Positions 36,601 through 48,600 of a DNA stretch of 64,000 nt are shown in pieces. The translations under genes and the position numbers were made by a program. A model generated the notes under the pieces. That model saw only the letters and a program-made list of their open reading frames with translations, was not told the origin of the DNA and ran no database searches. Each line of letters begins with the position of its first letter. Within the stretch, counting starts at the first letter, position 1. Source of the DNA: Lytechinus variegatus (taxonomy: Eukaryota > Echinodermata > Echinoidea > Temnopleuroida > Toxopneustidae); the NCBI RefSeq assembly GCF_018143015.1, contig NC_054750.1, forward strand, positions 4,879,501-4,943,500, in the 5' to 3' direction.

Positions 36601-39600
36601 AAAATCAGATACCTGATGTCGAACCGATGACTTTCAGTAAACTACCATCACTCAAAACCTTGTAAGTTTGTGGCCTTTATTAAGCCTATAGACATCGGTT
36701 GAATCCTTATCCTAAATACGTGTTGTATATTGTTCATAAAAAACACCCAGGGGAAATATATAAGTAAAAATCGTGTAGAAACTATCACGATAGCTGTGAC
36801 TGAAAATTCACCTTTAATTTAATCCTCTCCTGGAAATTGATATAACGCATGTTATTATTATGAAATTAGATTCGGGCGGTGTTTCTGGTCATTCGATTTT
36901 TAATAGCACTTAATTGTGAGTTTTTATGACTTCTATGACTGAAAATCAACCAATGCCTTCAACTGTAATGATTATCTATTTTCTAAGCAGGAATTTATTG
37001 CAAAAAAATACAAAGACCCAAAAGAGTAAAACAGACATATTGCCTTATTTTGCTAGAGATTTTATCTGAAAAGTGATTTTTATTGGTAAATGTAAGGAGC
37101 TTCAAAGCTCCTTGGTAAATGCTATTAAGTTGTCTAAATCTATGTTTGTCGGTTTCTCGAAAAAAGACCCTTTTTCCTGATTCGTATAAATCATTTTGCA
37201 ATCGTTGAGTGCATGGAAAACGTATAGGATACAGTCTTATATAGCTTTCTGATATGCAGTTGCTGAATTAAAAAAGGGTTTTAATTTCATTCATTAAGAC
37301 AAATATAACATTTACAGACAGAGGGGGTGCGTAATCTTGGAAAAAAAAAGAAAATCAATATTTTTAACTAAAAATCGTTCGATTAATAGTGATATATCGG
37401 CTACTACACGTTTGGAATACGAAAATTTGTGGAATTATTACTCAAAATAACATCCCTGAAGAGGGATAGGGTTTAAATTAAAACAAAAATCTTATTATTT
37501 GAAATGATTCAATTCAACACCACTTATGTGTCAAAGGGCAATGGAAACCCTGGAGTAATTTAGCTTTTGTGGAAGTTTTGGTTAAATTGGACATGTAATA
37601 CAAAATACCATTGGATGGCAACTTTTATGCGACGGGGCCCCGATCTTGCGATAGACTAGATAGAAGAGAAAAATCAAGTAAAATATGTACTAAAGTAACA
37701 GGGAAATTGTCCGTGTATGCATGGCATCCACTGATCGCTATATCGCTATAGAGATCAGTGGTGACATCACCAATCTTGGCCACATGTCATTGTTGATTGG
37801 ATGATCTACAAAGCATTGGTGATCTCAAAATTCAAGGACTCATACCTTTCTTCTTATTCATTCAGTCTTCCTCAAATTTTCATTGTTCCTTTTTCTTTTA
37901 TTTTCATCTTTTATATGAATTCAACTGGCTTCACTGTTTCTATTCTCCTTAAATTCCATCTTGACACAATATGTTTCCGTTCGTGTCTTTTACCTGAAAG
38001 GTTGCTCAGATACAATCCTATCGAGCATCTGAAGACTGGAGCGTTTGCTGGAACGAAGGTTTTGTCAAGCCTGTGAGTAGAAAGTAATAATAATAATAAT
38101 AATGGGCTTTTATATAGCGCCTTCTATCTCTAAATATTCTATTACGAGGCGCCTTGTTATCATTATTATTATTGTTATTATTATTATTACCCTGGCTTTA
38201 GCTCGAGCTGCATTCAAGGAATTAATCCTACCGGGTGCCCATTCACCTCACCTGGGTTGAGTGCAGCACAATGTGGATAAATCTCTTGCTGAAGGAAATT
38301 ACGCCATAGCTGAGATTCGAACCCATGACCCTCTGTTTCAAAGTCAGAAGACTTATTCACTGGGCCACAACGCCACAAGGCACCACATACGAAGTATTAA
38401 TCTTATATTTCTTATAAAACTAAACAACATCATTTATACAGATTTAATGAGATGATTGTATTGCAGACTATATTTTACAAAAGAAATAAAGATTTTATGG
38501 GTATAGGTACTAGGAACTTGATACACCAATTTTTCGACAAAGAATTCTTTGTTTTTCTTTGTCGTGACGTACTCTCTTCTGGAATCCTCCTCCGTCCGTC
38601 ACTGAGCCATAATAGGCCATTTCGTAACACTATGCAGACGCTTTCAATACCGCAGAGAATATTTTGTCAAAAACCCTCCAATTGCAAAACAGTCTTTGTC
38701 GAAAATCGGTGGATCAAAAGAGCAGTGTCGTCCTTGATTCTGAAAAAATGACGTATTTGCAATTTTTCGTCTAGTCCGAATCTTCGGACGATATGCTGTC
38801 AGGTCCACCAACATTCGACACACACCTCTCAGCTGTCCATTGTGTTTTGACTTGCATTTTCAAAGGAATAAATGGTGCGTTTTGAATAGCGTCTGCGTAA
38901 TGATGGTGAAAATGCGTTATTCACCTTCCCGGTGTCACGAAGTAACATAAAGTCTTCCACGATAAAGCTATGACGGGAACCCCCCCAAAAAAAAAAAATG
39001 AAAATAAATAAATAAAATAAAAATGCACAAAAGGACCCACAAAAGTATTTGAGGACTATATCAGGGAATAACGGAGTGTATGAAACCATAACGTCGCTGG
39101 TAGAATCAACTGTCATTTGAACAGTTAGTTGCAAATGGGGTTGGTCCACGTTTTACGTTTCCGAGAAAAGCCATGCAATACTCTTATGAGAAACTAAATT
39201 GTCATGATGTACTACCCTATCATGTGAACATTAAATTGGGTATAAAAGAAATCTACCCGTCTTCAATATTTTTCATATAAATTCTGTGTGGACCTAGCCC
39301 CTTTTGATACTAAACTGAAATGGACATAACCCCTTCAAAAAAAATGATTTTTTTTTTGCCATTTTATATCACTTTTTAATGGGAATTTCAACTTTTCTTT
39401 GGTATCATCTTATAGAGCTACTAAAAATCTATACATTGAGACAAAAAAAAAACAAATTTTTGCAAGTGAGCTCTTCATTTAAAACTGAAAAGGGGATTTT
39501 ACGATACAGTGTGTTATCATACATTTTTAGATGAAAGAATAGTACAATGAATTGATTAAATACAATGCAGGTCCTCGTATTCATTTGCCGTAGATTCATT

Positions 39601-42600
39601 GAATCATGCAATGCTTATATCACTGCTTGTTTTAATAACTTTGAAAGTGATCCTCATATTCCTGTACACGTTTTGTTATTCTGTGTTTCATTTTGGCAAC
39701 CGATGATATAGTAGTGTCTCTTTTGTCTAATACAGACTGATAAGTGGCTGCAACATATCTCAGATAGATGCTGGCGTGTTCGAAAACAGCAGCACAATTC
39801 AAACATTGTGAGTTGATATATCATTTACACATTATTTTTTTTCTAAATAAGAATAAAAAAACTTTAATATTGGCAAAGTGCGTATCAATTTCACTTCAGA
39901 AACTTTTATTAAAAAGAAAATGAAACTAATATGATTTCATCTTTAACAAATCTTCTTAATAGTTCATTTATTTAAGAATATTGAATTTGATTGAGGGTTA
40001 GTTTTCTAGGATAGGATATATAGTGTTAAATCCATGGTTGAAGTTGGTCATTCCTTTCGTGTGTTGAATTTGTAGCGGAACAATTGTCGCTATTCAACGA
40101 GCCCTATTACTTGCTGAATTAAATGTTAACAATATCCCTGATGCGGAACGTAAAGTGGAGAATCTCACACTTAAGACACAAAGTGCTCTAATCAGATATT
40201 TCAAAAGGACTCATAGATTTCAAATTGGCTGCCCGGATGGCAACCATCTTAACAGGGTGTAGTCAAGAGTAAAGAGTTCTAAACTTTAGCAAATTATTAC
40301 TTTCGTGACCAGAATACCTTGCTGAGCAAAGTTTTTATAATTATTCATATTTTTCGGGGGTAATTCTTTATGATGTTTTCACCGAATTAATCTATGTGTG
40401 CACCTTTATTGTCACTTTCACTTTATCACATGGCCCTTAAATGTCAGTATTTACTCTACTATAAATGTTTTCGTTTAAAAAAAAATAATAATGTTGATAT
40501 GGTTCCGATCGATTTGACATAAATTTGCACCTGCGGAATTTAAATCAAGTTCCACGAGGTATTGGATAGAGCGCCCCCTGCTCACGTTTGAGAGACATAG
40601 GGAATACAATTTTTTTGTACTCCTGAGACGCCCTCGAAATGCACCTCGAGCGGGCTTGTCAGGATAACGTACTAATACAGGGCAGGAGAGGTGGTCTTGC
40701 ACAATTTCCTGGGAACTTTTCTTTCCTTTCTTTCTTTTACTTTTCAAACTGACATAATTTGAACAAAGAAATTATCATATTTTTGAAAAAAAGAAAAGCA
40801 TATTTATAAGGCAACAATAGTCAAAACTGACTAGTTTGCCTATTCAAAATAACAACAACAACAACAAGCTTGAGTAAATGTCCTGGAACCGGTAGTGCGA
40901 TATGGAATTGCCTGCAAGCGTACTAGCTCCATCCAGCTTGTGGATACCGACGGGTAGAACCGATTTCAACCGATCAGTAAAACAAACGAAATGAAACATA
41001 TTTCGATTTTATAAACTCGTCAACAGACAAGCTCTTGATTAACTCATCAGTACATAAGTCGAGATAAAATATAAATACTTTATGATAAGACACAAAACAT
41101 ATAATCAGTTTGTGACGTCAATGGTTCCTTCACTTTCCCATCACCAAGCGCATAGGCGGTGGAAACAGGGGGACAGGCTCCCCCCCCCCCCTGAATTTGT
41201 TGTTGAGAACCTTTTTTTTTTTGCTTGTCATTTTTTTCCCTGTGGCCCCCTCCTGAATTTGTTGCTTGTCAAAGAATGTTGGTTGATAACCGAAATTTCA
41301 TGTGGACCCCCCCCCCTGATTTTTTTTGCCTTCCGCCGCCAATGACCAAACGTGCATAGACTTTTTTTATTTTAAAGCGAAGCCCTTATTTTGCATCCAA
41401 GTAATTGCCTAATTTCTATTCATCTACTCCACTAATTTGTTGTTGATGGACTTAACCTTGAACTCTCAACCTATCTTTTTTTTTGCATTTGTAAACATTA
41501 CTTCAGAGATATGAGGACGAATAAAATAACTGAACTCAAGTCGGACACGTTTAAAGGACTCAACAGCTTAAGGGAATTGTGAGTAAATATTACACTGGCT
41601 CTTCTAACCTCGTGATCTCGGGTATAATGGGGTGTCCAAACTTCGCGGACTTTTCAAAAATATTCTTTAGGCTTAAATTTCTTTATAAAATATTCACAAT
41701 TTATACAAAACCAATACTAGGAATAGGTACCACATTGACTGCAAGATCGTAAACTATAAAATCATTGAAAAAACGTGAAGTAGGTCAAGGGGTTTCTTTG
41801 GTATCTCGATCTCAAAATTCTATTCCGATCGACGAATTCGCGCTGTGTTGGAAATCCGTTCTGATGAAAAATGTGACTAAACTTCGAGGACCAAAGTTTT
41901 TTGGGGAGATTCAAACAAAACCTTAAAAACATATCAGATTTATGAAAAAATGCTATACAATCAGTCAGCACCACATTAACTCACATTTTTGATGAAATCT
42001 GCTTGCAAAATGATTATATCGTGATGCTTGATGAGAATATCAGATTTCTTCCGAACGGACGTCAACGGTGACAAATTTGCCGATCTTTTGTCAATATTTT
42101 TCATGAATACTGAACTCATCCTGAAGAAACTTATGTCAAAAGGTAACTTTAGGTCGCTTTTCATGTTGCTGATGTCAGATTTTAAGGATATTGGCTAGTT
42201 TCTTAGATAATGACCGTCCGCGAAGTTTGGACTCATTGCCATACATATTTTTCTGATCGTGTTATGTAACAATCTGGATATTGATGGAGAATATTCTTGC
42301 TCAGTGTAATTGTCCGTAAAAACAGTATCTGACATTTTATAAGTGTGATCATTGACATGTATAACAGTTTTTGCAACTTTCTTATTTTAGATATAAATAT
42401 GTTGTGAAATTGAATACAAATATATATGTATATCATGATGACATGTTTGCATGTAACAGACGCTCTTGAGATCAAAAATGAAATTAATTAAAGGGAGGTT
42501 ACTCTCGGAATATTTACCATTCTCTATATTCATTTCTCTCCGTGCAACATAAAATAAGAGTGTTGCCAAAGCTGTTGTACAAGTATAATTTTCCACTAAC

Positions 42601-45600
42601 ATCAGCTTACGAGGAAATCACAATAAAGACTGGTAATCGATGAATTGAGGTTAAAATAACTTTAGTTAATAGAACTCCGTTGAAATGTATGATTTTGGTT
42701 AGAACAACGTGCGCATGCACAAGAGCGTCACCTTACAAAGTTATCACACTGACTTCTGTACGCAAGTTTGGCTTCACGCTTCGCGCTTGCATAATTTATA
42801 TGTTTTATGATAAAATCTTATCTTTTTTAAGAATAAAGTTAAAATGTACTTTTAAAACTTTAGACTTTAGTTAGTACTTCACCCTACAAAACGAGACAAA
42901 TTCTCTTTTAGCGGCCAGTCGGGGAAAATGTGAGTGAAAATATGTTTCCGCCCTCCCACTGGCGAAAAGTGGATCCATCCCTGGTTTGAGAATATATTTC
43001 CAGTGTTTAGAGGGGAAAGATGTACGTCTGTGACGTCACCTACATTAGTGGTGACACGACAGTCGCCCCTGCGAGAATGGCTCAGGGCTGCTGGGTTAGG
43101 GTCGCAATAGGGTTTATGTGAGGTTCAGGGCTACGATTATGGTAGGGTTCAGTGCTTTATCCAGGGTTGAACTTGGTCATTCGATTAGTTTGTAGAATAG
43201 GGTAGAGCAATTGTCACTGGGGCAAATGTCATAGAACCATCTTAGTTGCATAAAAGGTTCTCCGTATAGTGATTTCGACATTCAAGGCTCATAGCATTCT
43301 TGTTAATTGTCCGATTATACTCAAACTTTTGTTGGTATTGATTTTCTGCTTTCACACACGTTATCTTGCTTCAGCGGTTTCATTATGCTTTCAGTTATAA
43401 TTAAATACGGAACATTCTCGAGGGATGTCATGTTGGAAGCACTGCATAACTAAATTGTTCTGGGGAGCATGGTGTCATAAGGTGGCGTTGTACAGACAAA
43501 AGGTCAGAGTTGCATTGACATGACTTTGTATTAGTTCTTGGTCTTTCTCTTTTTAGGCGGTTGGAACAAAATGCCATCTCGCATCTTGATCCTGATGTAT
43601 TCAGTGGACTGACATCACTGAGAAGTTTGTAAGTGTTATAGTCATATTCCGAACTTTTCGCATTTTCTACGTGGAAACTGTTTACATCGCACGAATTATT
43701 TTGAAAATGCAAGTCCAAATCACGATGGAGAGCTGAGAGCCTTTTTCAAAATTTGGTGGATCGCGATAGCATCAGAATCTCTTGACTCTCCACAACAACA
43801 AATTTGCAGTTGTTTTGTCCGGTGTATGCAAACCTTCGGTTTATCTGCTGTGTCTCATTTTGGATTGCATTTTCAAAGGAATTGATTCGTTGTAGAGAGT
43901 TTCCCCGAAGTAAATGCGAAAATTACCTATTGGCGAAACCGACTGACGGACTGACCAGCATGGCCACAGTTTCACGTCATTCCCAATGACAACCCATACT
44001 ATAAAAATATGGTAAAATTTAACCAGCACGTATGTGTTCAATCAATTTGCGACAGTATTCTATCCAATGCGGGAAGCATATTGTCAAGTAAGCTTAGAAA
44101 ATGAGGAACAATTACTTTAGAATGGGCAAAATTTTCATCACACAGGATAAATAAAAATGCCCAATGTTTTTTGGACACATAATTACTATCAAGGAGCATT
44201 TTTAGCCAATATTTTTTCAAAGTGCATCGGTCGGTTTAGAGCTGGTTTCGGTGGTGCGTTCTTAAGCATTATGATTAAGCAGCAACGATCTGTTATATAA
44301 ATAATTTCTCCAGCTCTATCAAAAATATAATTTTGTTAACAAGAGCAAAGCAATGTATTTTTTCATGCTGGTTATAAATTTACTAAAACACCTAGAGCAT
44401 TATAATACATATTGAATAAGACAGAGAGAGAGAGAAATGGGAAAAGGGGAACATAAAAAAGGTGACTAGAAAAAGAGAGTGGTCTGGGGAAAAACTTGCA
44501 TCATGCTTATGTGGTGTTAACCGGTGTACATAGAGGACCACACCAGTTATTTTACACCGGTGTTGAATTGGTGGCGTTAGTTTTACACCTATAGGTGTTA
44601 TTACAACACATTTTGTTTTTACATTTTAACTATTTAGTGTTATGTTTAATCTCTAGTGTGTAATTTAAACACCTCAGGGTGTGGTCCTTTATTGACATCA
44701 ATTGGTGTCAGTTTTAACAGTGCAGTTTTTACAGTGCATGTAAACGTATTAGTATTTACCTTATCAAATGAACCTTTAAAAAGATGTATTTCAGTAGCTG
44801 TTCATCTAGAACACATTCCAATTAAAAATGAAATTCTTGAAGACAACATGATGGGGAGTAAGCACATACTCTCGTATTATGTGTTAATGTAGATTAAATA
44901 TAACATATGAATTTGTACGGTTTCTGATCATAGGAAGCTGCTCGAAAACAAACTCGAAAGGGGAAACCGTAGCTCACTGAAAGACCTCAATACATTAGAA
45001 GAGTTGTAAGTACATGACGTATTGTACGTTTCCGGGTAGGAAAGGGCTAGACAATGGCAGCAAAAATATGGTGCTGATTATGGAAACTTAAGTGTATGCA
45101 ATAATGATGTGCATTAACTTAAAGAAAAACCAAACTTTAAAACGGCTACAAAGGGCAAGCAGTTCCCTTGGCAAGTCGGCTTCAAAACGGCGGCAAAAGG
45201 GTGGACATATTCTGTAGCAAAACGGCTAAGAAACGGCTATAAAAGGGCGAATACCTTCCTTAGCTATTACAAAGAGTATATCTTGTAACATGTTTAGGAC
45301 CCCGTTGGTTTGAGATGAAGAGTGATTCAATGTGGTAATAAAGGGGGTTGTTCTCTTAATAATTGGATTTTTAAACTTCTTCTACAGGTTGTTAACAATA
45401 TTTAAGGGTATGCGCGGCTGGATGCGCAATGATTTCTTAAAACGCTCCGCCACGGTCTGATGGGCCGATTCTACCGTCCCCCATAGGTTACTGTACAAAT
45501 TCAATTTTAAAAAAATCAAGGTTCTGGGAGGGGGACACGCGGATTTACCTTTTTAATCGTTTACTTTGATCTGATCTTTTGGGATACAGTGCACGTTAAT

Positions 45601-48600
45601 GGCCAGCTCATGAATAGTCAGGGGATAGATTTAGCGTAATTTTTTCTTTCTTTTTTTCAGGAACCTCAGTTTTAATCCGATTAGTTTCATTGAGAGGGGG
45701 TCATTCGACAATATGACTCGACTTCGTGAACTGTAAGTGTAACTCCAGGATTGATATTTCTCTTTGATTTTTTTTCCATAATGATATCAAATGTTGAATT
45801 CCCTTCTACAAAAGGGTGATAGCATAGGCTTTTGACAATAAGAAAGGGAATGATCTAAGGTAGATGCTTGACCAAAGCTAGAGGATTGAAAGTCCTATCG
45901 TTTGCGAATAAAAGGAGGAAAGCTTCTTGTCCTATAGAATATTAGAATATGGCTCCATCTCTAATTCTCCATCAAGGTTAGGGGGGATGATTCACTATTC
46001 AAAATACCGTGCTAAGAACGATCGATTGGGTCTTCGCTGGATCTGGCACTGTGTATTGGTATAATTAGGGTTGTTTCATCTTCTCAAATCCTGACACTGT
46101 CACTCAATGTAGATATTCCTATTAGGCCTACTCACTCCCAATCCTCCATCATCTACACGTTTATATCTGTTGCAATGTCTATATGTGAAGTGATTAATAT
46201 GACTCTCATAACTTATATATTTTCAGTCACCTTGTTGAACTTCAGATAAAACAACTTCACTTGGACACATTTACTGGGTTACCATCCTTAGAGAAACTGT
46301 AAGTGTAAGGTGAAAATTATTGAGAGATTCCCTTTGTTAATAAAGGAAACGATTCAAACTTTAATTCAAATAGTACACAGATATTGACTGATGGGATGTG
46401 TAATGTGAACATTTTTTGACCGCCTGATTTATATTTTCCTGAGGGGTTACATTTTTTTTATTAATTTTATTTATCTATTTATTCAATTTTGTTTAATTTA
46501 TTGCAAATCTTTATCCAGAGTAGCCTGTTCAGCTAAATATTAGGTTATATCTTTTCGAAGCGCAAAAGGAAAATATAACTTAATATTGGGAAAATATAAA
46601 TTCTTTAGGCGGTCCAAAGAATGTTACTTTTACACATCCCATCAATTAATATCTGTTATATGTTGAATGATGAAGATTTAAGATCTAGATCTAGAAACTG
46701 TAAGTGCACGATGCATGCAGTAGACCAGTGACTGATCAAGCGGCACAACGTTAGTCTAACGTTAGGTACAAGTTTGTTTGACAGAAAGTCAAAATAAATT
46801 TGAGGTGAGAGTCCGGTCAACGACTCAAGGCAAGCCGAGAATGCATGTTGAGTCATGATAAGGTGCAGATTCTGATATAACTTGGGGACGAGATTAAACA
46901 TTACTAGATTCTAGATCTAGGTTCTAACTTAGGTGGGGTCTACTGACTGTACAGTACTGTTGTGATGGTCCTGATCTTTCTGTCGTCGAACCAGGTGCGA
47001 GACCAAATCTAGAACTATCTAAACGTTAGCATATATCATTAGACACATTAAAAGGTTTGACTAACTTATAGTAATAGGCCTAGATCTAGGACTAAATCTA
47101 AATATACTTACCTACCCTTATCGTCCAAAAGCTTATCTAATTCCCCATTGCTCATCAACACTATTCTAGGCTCCATTTGTTGAAGTAAATCTAACAAACC
47201 TAAATGGAACCGAACTCACTGCACTATTTTAGATTCCGCGGTCCGGTCAGAAAATGGATTTCAATTGATATCGAATGTTGAAGATCGCTACTTTTATTAG
47301 TCCTACATATGTCATATCCGTGTAATTGGTAAGTTCTATTCCACGAGAGGGTGCCATACACGTAGAAAAATATATTCATTGGACTGGCTGGTCAGTATTT
47401 TCGTCGAAGTTGACCGGCCGGGAAAATATACAGAATTCGATCATATCACGTTATGTACTATGGACCAATGACGCTTGGCTATCTAATATTTGAAAATATT
47501 GCCCCGATACTTCCCTATTGGTTCGTAGTCATCACTCTGGTCTAGGAAACAGCTTCATTGCACGATCTTTATAAGTGGTTGGGCATGGGACATGAAATAT
47601 TCCGACCATGCATTTTCATTGCTATGCCTTTAGCATGCATGGTAAATCGGCGAAAAAAAAACCTTAGTACGGACAAATGCAACAACGAAGAAAAAAATGT
47701 ATGGTATTAACAGCTGCTTTCAAGAAATTCATTTCTGGGAATAAAAAAATATCATATTATTCCCGTAGAGGTTTTGTGACTGAGTGGAAAGGTTTCCGGA
47801 CTTTGAACCGCAAGGTCCGGGGTCCTAACTACATCCTTAACTAGGTAGGAATATACTATAGTTATATGGAAAGTAAGATGCGTTTGCGATGTTAGACAGC
47901 ACCAAAGTTTGTAAACTTGTAAGAAAGTTATGGAAATAAAGCAAAATTTGGAGTCCCATGCGGAATCATCTTGAAGGATAATTTCAAGAAAAGGAGCAAA
48001 TCGAAAGTCCGAGAGTGTATCCAGATGATGTAATAAGTCTCCGTACCGGGAGAAGATGCTCAGATCAGGGGCCGCGGAACGGTTTTCAAAGAGGGGGCTG
48101 AGCCAAAAGTGGGGGGATGATCATGCTAAAAATCACAATCATATGGCCATTTTCACGTTTTTGTACACGGTTTTGGAAATAAGTGGCATGGCTGAAGCCC
48201 CCCCCCCCCCGGTTCCGCGGCCCCTGCATATCAAAATAATGTTCACCTTTGACATTCATGGTACTTGGTGACCATGATGACGGTATACAATTAGGGTTTA
48301 ATTTGAGTTGTTGAGTGATCATCGAATCTTTATTGTTGCATTATTGTTAAAGAGTCCTCACTTGATACTTTCAGATCTACCGATGACTATCGTTTGTGCT
48401 GTCTGTTCAAGAACATCACCTGTTCTGTCATCAACCCGACGCCTCTGGACTCCTGCTCTCGTTTGACGCACAACGATGTCCTCAGCGTAGCAGTGTGGCT
48501 CATTGGATTTGGAGCGCTCTTCGGCAACTTTGTTGTCATATTCGTTCGCTATAGAGAGGAGAGGCACGGCAGAAACTACGTACAAAGGCTGTTCGTCACC

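Noticed and set aside
37801-38000. Upstream part of an open frame joined to LRR exon 11
   Set aside because: Only 38001-38072 fits the LRR and splice pattern. The preceding part is intron that happens to be open.
47763-47850. Functional tRNA gene
   Set aside because: The B-box region is degraded and a complete cloverleaf could not be formed by eye. A SINE head is more likely.
48086-48322. Minus-strand open frame near the gene 2 7TM exon
   Set aside because: It translates the 161-bp MITE and its flanks.
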